DNA of 64,000 bases, taken from NCBI RefSeq assembly GCF_012933545.1, contig NZ_JAADJU010000006.1:62001-126000 (forward strand), written 5' to 3'. How positions within the stretch are numbered: the first letter of the stretch is position 1; each line of letters opens with the position of its first letter. The stretch is from Rouxiella aceris. Its GTDB lineage: Bacteria > Pseudomonadota > Gammaproteobacteria > Enterobacterales > Enterobacteriaceae. A program made the translations under genes and the position numbers. This document shows, piece after piece, positions 1 to 8,623 of this stretch. The notes under the pieces were generated by a model that was not told where the DNA came from, did not search any database, and saw nothing but the letters and a program-made list of their open reading frames with translations.

Positions 1-179
1 GCTATCCTTTGTATCAACCCGGTCAGTATTATAAGGCTGGCGATCGGGTCACCGACAGGCAGGGGAATATTTATCGCTGCCGAAACTTCCCCTACAACCG
101 ATTTTGCCAGGGGGAGAGTCGTTTTTATGCGCCAGGTAGCGGCACGCACTGGTCAACGGCCTGGAGCCGGGTACGCTGA
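1..179 (+). CDS. C-terminal end of a secreted carbohydrate (chitin)-binding protein, 5' truncated by window edge
   Basis: An open frame starting at base 3 runs to a TGA at 177-179 and gives 58 residues. The pattern is that of a small chitin-binding module: Y-x-A-G-D-x-V followed by G-N-I-Y-x-C, a FPY segment with a second Cys (RFCQG), then Y-A-P-G-x-G-T-x-W and a final T-A-W-S. Such modules sit at the C-terminus of lytic polysaccharide monooxygenases, GbpA-like proteins and chitinases, but the catalytic part lies outside the window, so the enzyme type cannot be named. A strong hairpin terminator follows at once. Seen directly: the frame and aromatic/Cys pattern. Family assignment is by recollection of the domain pattern. 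Confidence 0.7.
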   Translation, partial: YPLYQPGQYYKAGDRVTDRQGNIYRCRNFPYNRFCQGESRFYAPGSGTHWSTAWSRVR

Positions 180-190
180 TTTCTGAACAT

Positions 191-217
191 AACAGGCCAT
201 CATGCAGATGGCCTGTT
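191..217. terminator. Bidirectional hairpin terminator between convergent genes
   Basis: An 11-bp perfect inverted repeat (AACAGGCCATC / GATGGCCTGTT) with a 5-nt loop lies between the end of the carbohydrate-binding protein gene (+) and the end of the oxidoreductase gene (-). The T-runs are short (TT), so efficiency is uncertain. Confidence 0.7.
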
Positions 218-232
218 AATTGCCGGAGGATA

Positions 233-1234
233 TCAGCAGGTAACAACCACTTTACCCTGCATATGACCCGCCAGCACTTGATGGTGCGCGGCCTGGATAC
301 TGGCTACTGTCAAACCATTGAGCGTTGCGGTTAGCGTCGTTTTTACCTTACCGGCGTCAACCAGCTCGGCGACCTGCTGGAGGATCTTGCCTTGTTGTGC
401 CATATCCGGCGTGCTGAACATGCTGCGGGTAAACATAAATTCCCAGTGCAGCGAGGCGCTTTTCAGCTTTAACTGGTTTTGATCCAGCGGTTGGGCGTTT
501 TCTACAATGGTACAAACCGTCCCCAGCGGGGCGATCAGTTGACTGATGGCTGGCCAGTGACCGTCGGTGTCATTTAGACAGAAAATATAATCCACCTGCT
601 TGATACCATGACTGGCCAGTTCGCCGACCAGATCCTGGTAATTGACGGTCAGGTTGGCACCGCGCTCCAGGCACCAGGCTGCAGATTCAGGGCGTGATGC
701 GGTGGCAATGATCTTGACCTGACTGTTCAGCGCAGCAAAAGGGATAGCCAGTGAGCCGACGCCACCGGCACCGCCAATGATCAGCAGAGTTTTCTCGGCG
801 CTGGCATCCTGAATTTTCAGGTGTTCAAACAATCCTTCCCAGGCGGTCAGTGCGGTCAATGGCATTGCCGCCGCTGCAGCCCAATCCAGCGAACGCGGTT
901 TTTTAGCCACAATGCGGTAATCAATCAACTGCTGGCTGGCATTGCTGCCAGGGCGGGTAATATCTCCGGCGTACCAGACTTCATCCCCCGGCGCGAAGCC
1001 GCTGACGTTTGGCCCCACGGCTGTGACGATGCCGCTGGCATCCCAGCCGAGAATTTTAGGTGCTTGTAGGCCATTTTTGATCGCCCCCTGATGCACTTTG
1101 GTATCAACCGGGTTAATGGAAACCGCTTTTACGGTCACCAGCAGATCATTTTCCCCCACCTCGGGCTGCGGTAATTTAATGGCGATAAACTGCTGCGGAT
1201 CTTTTGGGTCAACGGCAATAGCGTGAATGCTCAT
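233..1234 (-). CDS. Zinc-type alcohol dehydrogenase-like / quinone oxidoreductase family protein
   Basis: 333 residues from an ATG at 1234, chosen because GGAGTGACC lies just upstream and the family starts near this point (longer frames upstream carry no site). It is a medium-chain dehydrogenase/reductase: N-terminal GroES-like half with GWDASGIVTAVG and GDEVWYAG, then a Rossmann half with the nucleotide-binding loop GGAGGVGSLA near residue 155. The cysteine/histidine ligands of true zinc alcohol dehydrogenases are not evident, so it probably reduces quinones or enals with NADPH rather than being a zinc enzyme; the substrate is unknown. It is divergent from a LysR-type regulator whose start is 114 bp away, the usual arrangement of a regulator and its target. 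Confidence 0.85.
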   Translation of the reverse strand: MSIHAIAVDPKDPQQFIAIKLPQPEVGENDLLVTVKAVSINPVDTKVHQGAIKNGLQAPKILGWDASGIVTAVGPNVSGFAPGDEVWYAGDITRPGSNASQQLIDYRIVAKKPRSLDWAAAAAMPLTALTAWEGLFEHLKIQDASAEKTLLIIGGAGGVGSLAIPFAALNSQVKIIATASRPESAAWCLERGANLTVNYQDLVGELASHGIKQVDYIFCLNDTDGHWPAISQLIAPLGTVCTIVENAQPLDQNQLKLKSASLHWEFMFTRSMFSTPDMAQQGKILQQVAELVDAGKVKTTLTATLNGLTVASIQAAHHQVLAGHMQGKVVVTC

Positions 1235-1348
1235 CAGGTCACTCCAATAATAAATGTGGGTTGTGTAGATAACATCAGTGTAGCCCCCGTCGGGGTAGCT
1301 GATAAGATGGACAATCATTAACAAAGTGTTCGTCTGAGGTGAACAATC

Positions 1349-2254
1349 ATGTTTAAGCAGCTACAGGATATGGCGCTGTTTGCTTTGGTGGCGGAATGCG
1401 GCAGTTTTACCCTCGCAGCCCGACGCGCAGGTTGCCCCAAGTCCAGCGTTAGCCAGCGTATCAGTCAGCTTGAGCAGAAGTTGGGGATCCGTCTACTCAA
1501 CCGCACCACCCGGCAGTTGAATCTGACCTTTGCCGGTGAACGTTATCTGGTGCACTGTCAGGAGATGCTGCAGGCCAGCGAACGAGCGGAACTGGCGATC
1601 CTGCGCCTGAAGGATAATCCCAGTGGTCGCTTGCGTATCACCAGTCCGGCAGGACTCGGGGCGACGTTGCTGGCGCGGATGAATGCGCAATTTGTGCAGC
1701 GTTATCCCGACGTTTCGCTGGAAGTCTCGGTGTCGGACAGCATGATAGACTTGGTGCAGGAAGGGTTTGACGTCGCGCTACGTACCGGTAAACCCCATGA
1801 CTCATCGCTGATCGGCCGCCCGCTGGGACACTGCCCACGCTATTTGCTGGCCTCGCCGGACTATATTGCCCGTCACCCGGCGCTGACCACACCGCAACAG
1901 CTGGAAATGCATCGCTGTATCGCCCATCAGGCGTGGAGCGAATGGGTTTTACACCAGGGAGAGACCTATCACCGCTGGGTGCTGCCACCGGCGCACAATA
2001 CCGACAATCTGATCTATGCGCGCGAGTGTGCCATTGCCGGAGCCGGGATCACCTTGCTGCCAGCCTTTTTATGTCATGATGAGGTGGCCAGAGGGTTGCT
2101 GGTTCGCGTGCTTCCAGAGTGGGAGGCAGAAAGTAACGATCTCTATCTGGTCTATCCAAGCCGTAAACTCAACTCCCCGGCACTGGCCTGCTTTATTGAT
2201 TTTATGCTTAACGACTATGTTTTCTCCGACCACTATACGGCGACGCTGGCCTAG
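1349..2254 (+). CDS. LysR-type transcriptional regulator
   Basis: 301 residues, preceded by a good ribosome site (GAGGTGA) nine bases before the ATG. The N-terminal winged helix-turn-helix is typical of the family (FTLAARRAGCPKSSVSQRIS, then LEQKLGIRLLNRTTRQLNLT), followed by a periplasmic-binding-protein-like effector domain with SGRLRITSPAGLG at about residue 91. It belongs to the CrgA/AphB-like subgroup that has LLNRTTR..LT and a short linker. The divergent oxidoreductase gene is the likely target, and the 114-bp shared intergenic region would hold the operator. The inducer cannot be told from sequence. Confidence 0.9.
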   Translation: MFKQLQDMALFALVAECGSFTLAARRAGCPKSSVSQRISQLEQKLGIRLLNRTTRQLNLTFAGERYLVHCQEMLQASERAELAILRLKDNPSGRLRITSPAGLGATLLARMNAQFVQRYPDVSLEVSVSDSMIDLVQEGFDVALRTGKPHDSSLIGRPLGHCPRYLLASPDYIARHPALTTPQQLEMHRCIAHQAWSEWVLHQGETYHRWVLPPAHNTDNLIYARECAIAGAGITLLPAFLCHDEVARGLLVRVLPEWEAESNDLYLVYPSRKLNSPALACFIDFMLNDYVFSDHYTATLA

Positions 2255-2264
2255 CCCCGGGCAT

Positions 2265-2294
2265 AAAAAAACCCGGACTGACTGCGCCCGGGTT
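2265..2294 (-). terminator. ettA terminator
   Basis: Read on the minus strand, AACCCGGG...CCGGGTT followed by seven T residues (A-run at 2265-2271 on the plus strand) lies 20 bases beyond the ettA stop. It also sits at the end of the LysR gene and may serve both genes. Confidence 0.8.
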
Positions 2295-2314
2295 GCTTGC
2301 CGCTGACAAAAAGC

Positions 2315-3982
2315 TTATTTGGTGATCTTTTTGTATTTGATGCGGCGCGGTTCCAGGGCTTCGGCACCCAGAGTACGTTTTTTGTATTCTTCGTATTCGG
2401 TAAAGTTACCTTCAAAGAATTCCACTTTGCCTTCATCCTGATAGTCGAGGATATGGGTGGCGATACGGTCGAGGAACCAGCGGTCATGGGAAATAACCAT
2501 GGCACAGCCCGGGAATTCCAGCAGGGCATTTTCTAATGCGCGCAGCGTTTCGATATCCAGGTCATTGGTCGGTTCATCGAGCAGCAACATATTGCCGCCA
2601 ACTTGCAGCAGTTTTGCCAGATGCAGACGACCACGTTCACCACCGGAAAGCTCGCCAACGCGTTTACCCTGATCGACGCCTTTAAAGTTAAAGCGACCGA
2701 CGTAGGCACGGCTTGGCATTTCAATGGTGCCGACGCGCATAATATCCTGGCCGCCGGAGACTTCTTCCCATACCGTTTTGCTATTGTCCATGGCATCACG
2801 GAACTGATCGACAGACGCCAGCTTAACGGTATCACCCAGTTCGATGGTGCCGCCGTTAGGTTGTTCTTCGCCTGCCATCATACGGAACAGCGTCGATTTA
2901 CCGGCCCCGTTAGGACCGATAATACCGACGATGGCTCCTTTCGGTACCGAGAAGGAGAGGTCATCGATCAGTACGCGGTCACCGTAAGATTTGCTCAGAT
3001 TCTTCACTTCTACCACTTTATCGCCCAGACGTGGACCAGGTGGGATAAAGAGTTCGTTGGTTTCGTTACGTTTCTGATAGTCGGTATTATTGAGTTCTTC
3101 AAAACGAGCCAGACGCGCCTTGCCTTTAGACTGACGGCCTTTTGCCCCCTGACGTACCCACTCCAGCTCTTTCTCGATAGATTTACGACGAGCGGCTTCC
3201 GATGAGGCTTCCTGCGCCAGACGTTCATCTTTCTGTTCCAGCCAGGAAGAGTAGTTACCTTCCCATGGAATGCCTTCACCACGGTCAAGCTCGAGGATCC
3301 AGCCGGCGACGTTATCAAGGAAGTAACGGTCATGGGTGATTGCCACCACGGTGCCTTCGAAGTCGTGCAGGAAGCGTTCCAGCCAGGCCACGGATTCGGC
3401 ATCCAGGTGGTTGGTTGGTTCGTCGAGCAGCAGCATATCCGGTTTTTCCAGCAGCAGGCGACACAGCGCAACGCGACGACGCTCACCCCCGGACAGATTG
3501 GCAATTTTGGCATCCCAGTCTGCCAGACGCAGCGCATCGGCGGCACGTTCGAGCTGACTGTTGAGGTTATGACCATCATGGGCCTGGATAATCTCTTCCA
3601 GCTTGCCCTGTTCCGCAGCCAGCTTGTCGAAATCGGCCTCAGGATCGGCGTAGAGCGCATAAACTTCATCGAGACGTTTTAGCGCGCCGACTACTTCGGC
3701 TACCGCTTCTTCCACCGACTCACGCACGGTGTGTTCCAGGTTGAGCTTGGGTTCCTGTGGCAGATAACCGATCTTCAGCCCGGGCTGTGCGCGAGCTTCA
3801 CCTTCGATATCGGTATCAATACCGGCCATGATCCGCAGCAGGGTAGATTTACCTGAGCCGTTAAGACCGAGTACGCCGATTTTTGCACCCGGGAAGAAAC
3901 TGAGTGAAATATTCTTCAGAATATGACGCTTTGGCGGCACGATCTTGCCAAGGCGGTGCATGCTGTATACGTATTGAGCCAC
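2315..3982 (-). CDS. ettA: Energy-dependent translational throttle protein EttA (ABC-F)
   Basis: With a GTG start at 3982 the protein is 555 residues, the family length; frames reaching further upstream contain no homologous sequence. It is a soluble ABC-F protein with two ATPase domains: Walker A GLNGSGKST and signature LSGGERRRVAL in the first, GPNGAGKST and LSGGERGRLHLAK in the second, with the basic linker (KGRQSKGKARLARFEEL) between them that contacts the ribosome and P-site tRNA. Known role: it binds the E site and gates the first elongation step according to the ADP/ATP ratio. In E. coli its neighbour is slt; here about 6.9 kb, most of it accessory genes, separates the two start codons. 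Confidence 0.95.
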   Translation of the reverse strand: MAQYVYSMHRLGKIVPPKRHILKNISLSFFPGAKIGVLGLNGSGKSTLLRIMAGIDTDIEGEARAQPGLKIGYLPQEPKLNLEHTVRESVEEAVAEVVGALKRLDEVYALYADPEADFDKLAAEQGKLEEIIQAHDGHNLNSQLERAADALRLADWDAKIANLSGGERRRVALCRLLLEKPDMLLLDEPTNHLDAESVAWLERFLHDFEGTVVAITHDRYFLDNVAGWILELDRGEGIPWEGNYSSWLEQKDERLAQEASSEAARRKSIEKELEWVRQGAKGRQSKGKARLARFEELNNTDYQKRNETNELFIPPGPRLGDKVVEVKNLSKSYGDRVLIDDLSFSVPKGAIVGIIGPNGAGKSTLFRMMAGEEQPNGGTIELGDTVKLASVDQFRDAMDNSKTVWEEVSGGQDIMRVGTIEMPSRAYVGRFNFKGVDQGKRVGELSGGERGRLHLAKLLQVGGNMLLLDEPTNDLDIETLRALENALLEFPGCAMVISHDRWFLDRIATHILDYQDEGKVEFFEGNFTEYEEYKKRTLGAEALEPRRIKYKKITK

Positions 3983-4250
3983 GTTGTTTTGAGCCTCTTG
4001 CTTGCAGGCCGGTTGCCGTGCGCAGGTCAGGTAGACGCCACGCGCGATCCGGCAGATTAACGCCAGCCCCGCCTGACTACGGCATGACTGATATGTGTTC
4101 CGACTGCGAAGTTTAGCCTGTTTCCGGTCGCGATCCCAACTATCAACCAGTAGTAAGGCAGAGAATATTGAGTAAGTGTGATTGTTACTGGGGAAGTTTG
4201 CCTGCTCAGGTTGAAAAATTCCTGAGCAGAGCATAAGCGTCTTCTGAGAT

Positions 4251-4931
4251 TTACCCTGCCAGATTGGCTCTTTCTAATGAGTTTGCGGCCTCGAGGTAGG
4301 CACGCGAACGGTTGATATAGACGCCGGTGGTCAGGGTGTCCGTCAATTTAACAATATGATAAATCGCTTGTTTATTATGAATTTTAACTTTGCGTTTAAT
4401 ATTTCCCTTGTGCGAGGAAACTGTTTTTTCTTTGATATTCAACTGTCTGGAGATCACCACCGTATCCAGCCCCGACATCCACATTTTCAGGATATCCGAC
4501 TCGGTGCGGCTCAGGCTGACCGGGGTCAAATCCAGCGGTTCCTGCTCTTCCTGCAGACGTTTTTGCTTGAGGTTATGCTCAAGCAGGCGATCGACAATCT
4601 CGGTGCGGATCGACTTTGACAAAATAATAATGTTGTTTCTGATCGGGATATAATTTTGATAATTCAGATTCTCTTTGGAGATAAAGATAAAGAACAGAGT
4701 ATCTGGATGCGCATTGATGATGCTGCGTAAGCGTTCACCTTCGGCACTGTCCAGCAGGAAACATTGTTCATTAATGAAAATGATTTCAGGTGCTTGGGTG
4801 TTGCAGCACTCTTGCAGTGAGCTGATATCCGTAAGTGAAAGTATGTCTTTCTTTTTTAGTCCGTTATGTTGCAAAAGAGTCTGCAATGCCAGCTGCGTGT
4901 AATAGCACTTATCTACAATGAGCGATGACAT
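4251..4931 (-). CDS. RcsA-like LuxR-type auxiliary regulator
   Basis: 226 residues, ATG at 4931 with AGGTAG upstream. The C-terminal helix-turn-helix (about residues 139-205: SLSRTES, MWMSG, NIKEKTVSSHKGNIKRK, NKQAIYH) is strikingly like RcsA, the capsule regulator that pairs with RcsB. The N-terminal part keeps RcsA features (FINEQCF near 52-58, LSKSIRTE) and shows Asn where a receiver would carry the phosphorylated Asp, so it should not be phosphorylated itself. RcsA is 207 residues; this protein has about 16 extra at the C-terminus. Position next to an export cluster rather than flagellar genes suggests a paralogue. Inference: it acts with RcsB, probably on the neighbouring operon and itself. 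The gene looks AT-richer than ettA. Confidence 0.8.
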   Translation of the reverse strand: MSSLIVDKCYYTQLALQTLLQHNGLKKKDILSLTDISSLQECCNTQAPEIIFINEQCFLLDSAEGERLRSIINAHPDTLFFIFISKENLNYQNYIPIRNNIIILSKSIRTEIVDRLLEHNLKQKRLQEEQEPLDLTPVSLSRTESDILKMWMSGLDTVVISRQLNIKEKTVSSHKGNIKRKVKIHNKQAIYHIVKLTDTLTTGVYINRSRAYLEAANSLERANLAG

Positions 4932-5307
4932 TGTTTATCTACCTATCATTACGTACTTAGGCATCAAGTACAGGGGTGAGTATTCTCGTTTTTATCGACG
5001 CTTAAACATGCGTTTCTCTGCGGCGCTGTTCCGCTCAATATTGATTGAGTAAGGGAAATGTAATTGTTATACGGAAGCGGCCTTGGTAAAGAGTAATAAT
5101 GGTCGTAGGCGAAGATGTAAATGACCGGTTATAACATTGGGACGTAGAGTGAGACATTTGAGACACTATGGTAGTTTTTGGTTTTTTTTTAACCTTACCC
5201 TGTTGGCGTACCCACTTTACTGCCCGCAGGGAGAATGCCGGGTTTACCGGCATATCAGCAGTGGCGGATCGCGAAGATAGGGCTTCGGGAGGGAAAACCG
5301 CCGTCGC
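4932..5307. other. Intergenic stretch between channel lipoprotein and RcsA-like gene
   Basis: 376 bp without a convincing gene. It holds the presumed promoter of the RcsA-like gene, the RcsAB-like site near 4980, and a small 6-bp dyad (TGCCGG/CCGGCA, 5236-5252) after the end of the efflux operon that lacks a T-run on the minus strand. A 72-codon frame on the minus strand has no homologous look and was not called. Confidence 0.5.
4975..4988 (-). promoter_or_regulatory. RcsAB-box-like site ahead of the RcsA-like gene
   Basis: On the minus strand the 14-mer CGAGAATACTCACC lies 44 bp before the ATG. Against the recalled RcsAB consensus TAAGAATATTCCTA the core AGAATAcTC matches at eight of nine positions, while the outer bases match poorly. 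RcsA genes are autoregulated through such a box, so the location is right; the match is only moderate. Confidence 0.35.
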
Positions 5308-6681
5308 TTAAATCTGACGGGTTTCACCGCCTAGTTCCAGATATATCTGCGCCAGATTTTCATATTGTTTCAGCAAATTCTCCTCTATGGCCAATTCGGC
5401 GCTCAGGCGTTGCTCTTGCGCATCAAGCAAAAAATTAAGCGCGATTTTTCCTTGCCGATAGCGTATCTCGGTCAGCCGTTCGGCTTTGCGTGCCAGCGTA
5501 AGCAGTGCCTGCAACTGCTGTTGCCTGGCCATAAGCTCGCTGCGTTGTGTTAGCGCATTATCGACATCTGCCATGGCTTTATATAAAACCTGGGTAAATT
5601 CGATGGCCTGTTGCTGATAGTTATTGCGGGCCAGCTGGTTATTAATTCCCATGGTTCGCCATTCCAGGAAAGGCAACGACAATGAAGCGCCCAAGGTGGC
5701 CAACGGCTGACTCAGTAGTTTTACCAGGGTTGCACTGCTGGTCCCCAACTGACCGGTCAGACTAAATGAGGGATAATATTCCAGGCGTTTGCTATCCATC
5801 TCATTGAGTGCTTTCCGCAACCGGTATTCTTTGGCTCTGACATCGGGACGGTTATGCAACACTTTGACTGAGATCCCCGCGCGGATACCGGGCAGCCGGT
5901 TTTGGGATAACGGGGGGGGATCTTCAACGTCACTGCCCGGTGGGGCACCCAGCAGCAGGCTTTGCTGGTTAAGCAGTCGTCGACGTTCATTCTGCACCTG
6001 AAGATAATTTTTTTCCTGCTCCAGCAGGTTTTTTTCGGCGGTGACTTTATCCAAAAAACCGACTTTGCCCGCCTGATAGCGCGAGTTGACCAGTTTTAAC
6101 GTTCTTTCGGCATTCTCAATACGCTGCCTGGCCACAATGCGCTGTTGATTGATAAAACCCAACTGCCAGTAGTTTTTGCTGGCGCTGGCTAACAGCAGCA
6201 GACGCGCCGACATCAGGTCCTGCTCGCTGGCCTGCTTTTCCCAATCTGCCGCCTCGCGCTGGCGCGCCAATTTGCCCCACAGATCCAGCTCATAGCTGGT
6301 GGACAGGTTTGTTGTACCGGTTTGCGACCAGGAATCTGCAGTGGATAGCGCACGTCGTTGTGACCCCGAAAGCGTAGCCTTCAGACCCGGTGCCTGACCT
6401 GCAGCAGTTTTTTCTGCCGTTAACTGCGCCTGATAGAGTCGTAGTACGGCCAGCGCTACATCGTTGTTATTTGCCATTACCCGCTGTAACCAACGCGTAA
6501 GCTTGGGATCGGCGAAATCTTGCCAGGAGAACGGCAGATTACTGTCGCTGGATGGCGTGTCGTTGGGCCATTGTGGCGGGTAATTCAGCCTGGGTGGGTC
6601 CTCATGGCTTTTCAGCCAACTGCCACAGCCATTGAGCAGCAGGACCATAACAAGTAGATAGGAACGGGGTAATAATGTCAT
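5308..6681 (-). CDS. Outer-membrane efflux channel lipoprotein (TolC/NodT type)
   Basis: The ATG at 6681 gives 457 residues beginning with a lipoprotein signal (LLLNGC lipobox ending near residue 19). Then come two repeats of the long-helix outer-membrane efflux domain (TAEKTAAGQAPGLKATLSG in the first; NRPDVRAKEYRLRKALNEM and PSFSLTGQLG at the second), the NodT/CusC type of channel. A frame starting 69 bases upstream overlaps the transporter gene and would bury the lipobox inside the protein, so it was rejected. The start lies four bases after the transporter stop, implying one transcript. It should form the outer-membrane exit of a tripartite pump with the two genes upstream. Confidence 0.92.
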   Translation of the reverse strand: MTLLPRSYLLVMVLLLNGCGSWLKSHEDPPRLNYPPQWPNDTPSSDSNLPFSWQDFADPKLTRWLQRVMANNNDVALAVLRLYQAQLTAEKTAAGQAPGLKATLSGSQRRALSTADSWSQTGTTNLSTSYELDLWGKLARQREAADWEKQASEQDLMSARLLLLASASKNYWQLGFINQQRIVARQRIENAERTLKLVNSRYQAGKVGFLDKVTAEKNLLEQEKNYLQVQNERRRLLNQQSLLLGAPPGSDVEDPPPLSQNRLPGIRAGISVKVLHNRPDVRAKEYRLRKALNEMDSKRLEYYPSFSLTGQLGTSSATLVKLLSQPLATLGASLSLPFLEWRTMGINNQLARNNYQQQAIEFTQVLYKAMADVDNALTQRSELMARQQQLQALLTLARKAERLTEIRYRQGKIALNFLLDAQEQRLSAELAIEENLLKQYENLAQIYLELGGETRQI

Positions 6682-6685
6682 GCGG

Positions 6686-8623
6686 TTACTCGCTTGCCAG
6701 TGAAACAACCGGGTCCATCCTGGCGGCATGGCGCGCCGGAAGATATCCAAAAACCATGCCGATTAAGGTGGAGCAAGAAAAAGCGATAGCCGCGGTCTGC
6801 CAGGAAAATATGGTGGTCAAGATGCCCCCGGCCATTAAGGTAAACAGCGGACCGGCTACCAGGGAGAGGGCAATACCCTGGGTTCCGCCGATCAGACAGA
6901 TCAACACCGCTTCAATCATAAACTGCTGCATAATGTCACTGCGTCGTGCGCCTACCGCCATGCGCACTCCAATTTCATGGGTGCGCTCGGTGACCGACAC
7001 CAGCATGATATTCATCACCCCCAGACTGCCGATCATCAGGGCAATGGACGCGACCATCAGGATCAGCACGCTAAAGATCATCGAAGTGCGTTCAAGGGAT
7101 TTTCGGTATTGATCGCGATTAAAGATCATAAAGTCTTTGACGCCGTGCCGCTGTAGCAACAGGCGGTTGATGGCCTTGACCGCGCTGACGCTATCGGTAT
7201 TGTCCCTGAGGCGAATACTGATACTGGTGAGCTTGGGTTCTGCACTCATGCGGTAGAGCACCGTGGAGTAGGGCAGCCAGACGAAAAGCGCATTTGGCGG
7301 GGCGTTCTTGTAACTTTCGGCAATCGCTGTCACACGCACCGGTACCGCGCCAACAAAGATAATCTGGCCAAGTGGGTCAATGTTATGTTTGGCAAACAAT
7401 GCCCTGCGGGTATTTTCATCAATGATCGCTTCCTGGTAAGCGTTACTGTCATTATGAAAAACAGCGCCCTGTAAAATGGTGATGCCATTGATACGGAAGT
7501 AATCACGGCCGACCCCGGTTACCGAGGCGTTAACCGATTTTTTAGCAAACAGCACCTGTTGTGAGTTGGCGATTTCCGGGCTGAGGCTATCAACATAACT
7601 TTGCGTGGCCAGTGCCTGTGCGTCGGCGAGCACCAGGGTCCGGTCAGATGCTGACCAACTGTCCATAAAGCTGTTACCGGGATAAATGCTGACCACATTG
7701 GCTCCCAGCCCTTCGATCTCGCTGAGGGTTTTTTGTTTCGCCCCTTCGCCCAGTGCGGCAACGGTGACCACGGCGGCAATGCCAAAGATAATGCCCGCCA
7801 TGGTCAGCAGGGTGCGCAGTCGATGGGCGTTCATCGCCTTGAGTGCCATTTGCAGCGCGTCCTGTGTGCGGTCCAGTCGGCTCTGCCACAGGCTTTGCGT
7901 GGCGCGATGACGGGACGGTGACGAAAGCGTCGGCGGCGGCTCACTACGCGTATCGTCGACGATTTCGCCATCACACAGGGTGATCACCCGCTGGGCATGC
8001 CGGGCGACATTACTGTCGTGGGTGACGATGATCACCGTGTGGCCTTGCTGATTCAGTTTTAGCAGCGTTTGCAGCACCTCCTGGCCAGAGGTGGAATCCA
8101 GTGCGCCTGTCGGTTCATCCGCCAGAATAATTTCTCCGCCGTTGATCAAGGCGCGCGCAATGCTGACGCGTTGCTGTTGCCCACCGGAAAGTTGACTCGG
8201 TTTATGATGTTCACGACCCCGTAACCCCAACTGCGCCAGTAAATCCCTGGCTCGCTGACGACGCTCACTGCGCGCCGCGCTGGCATAGATGGCGGGGATC
8301 TCGACGTTTGCCAGCGCCGAGATATCGGGCATCAGGTGATAACGTTGAAAAATAAAACCGATATGCTCACGACGTATTTTGGCCAGTTTATCCGGAGTGA
8401 GTTGCGCGGTGTTCTGATTGTTGATTAATAATTCGCCGCCATCGGCAATATCCAGGCAACCGATAATATTCATAAGCGTTGATTTGCCCGAACCGGAGGC
8501 CCCCATGATCGCCACCATCTCACCGGCCGCGATAGTCAGATTGATGTTTTTCAATACTCTGACCGGCTCTTCCCCATTGGCATAGGTGCGATGAATATTT
8601 TTTAGCTCAATAATATTCGTCAC
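6686..8623 (-). CDS. MacB-type ABC transporter (ATPase fused to FtsX-like permease)
   Basis: 645 residues, close to MacB (648). The ATPase half has Walker A GASGSGKST (41-49), signature LSGGQQQR and Walker B IILADEPTGALD; a transmembrane helix follows near residues 270-290 (LRTLLTMAGIIFGIAAVV), then a large periplasmic domain and three C-terminal helices with SVTERTHEIGVRMAVGARR. GTG start at 8623 overlaps the adaptor stop by four bases (GTGA), so translation is coupled. MacB proteins do not transport across the inner membrane; they drive periplasmic substrates such as the enterotoxin STII, macrolides or lipopeptides out through an outer-membrane channel. Here the channel gene is in the operon, unlike E. 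coli macAB. Confidence 0.93.
   Translation of the reverse strand: MTNIIELKNIHRTYANGEEPVRVLKNINLTIAAGEMVAIMGASGSGKSTLMNIIGCLDIADGGELLINNQNTAQLTPDKLAKIRREHIGFIFQRYHLMPDISALANVEIPAIYASAARSERRQRARDLLAQLGLRGREHHKPSQLSGGQQQRVSIARALINGGEIILADEPTGALDSTSGQEVLQTLLKLNQQGHTVIIVTHDSNVARHAQRVITLCDGEIVDDTRSEPPPTLSSPSRHRATQSLWQSRLDRTQDALQMALKAMNAHRLRTLLTMAGIIFGIAAVVTVAALGEGAKQKTLSEIEGLGANVVSIYPGNSFMDSWSASDRTLVLADAQALATQSYVDSLSPEIANSQQVLFAKKSVNASVTGVGRDYFRINGITILQGAVFHNDSNAYQEAIIDENTRRALFAKHNIDPLGQIIFVGAVPVRVTAIAESYKNAPPNALFVWLPYSTVLYRMSAEPKLTSISIRLRDNTDSVSAVKAINRLLLQRHGVKDFMIFNRDQYRKSLERTSMIFSVLILMVASIALMIGSLGVMNIMLVSVTERTHEIGVRMAVGARRSDIMQQFMIEAVLICLIGGTQGIALSLVAGPLFTLMAGGILTTIFSWQTAAIAFSCSTLIGMVFGYLPARHAARMDPVVSLASE

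Noticed and set aside
3983-4234. In-frame N-terminal extension of ettA
   Set aside because: The EttA family begins at the GTG at 3982 (555 residues); the extension is not protein-like and covers the promoter region.
5035-5253. 72-codon minus-strand frame after the efflux operon
   Set aside because: No ribosome site and no similarity; lies in the regulatory gap before the RcsA-like gene.
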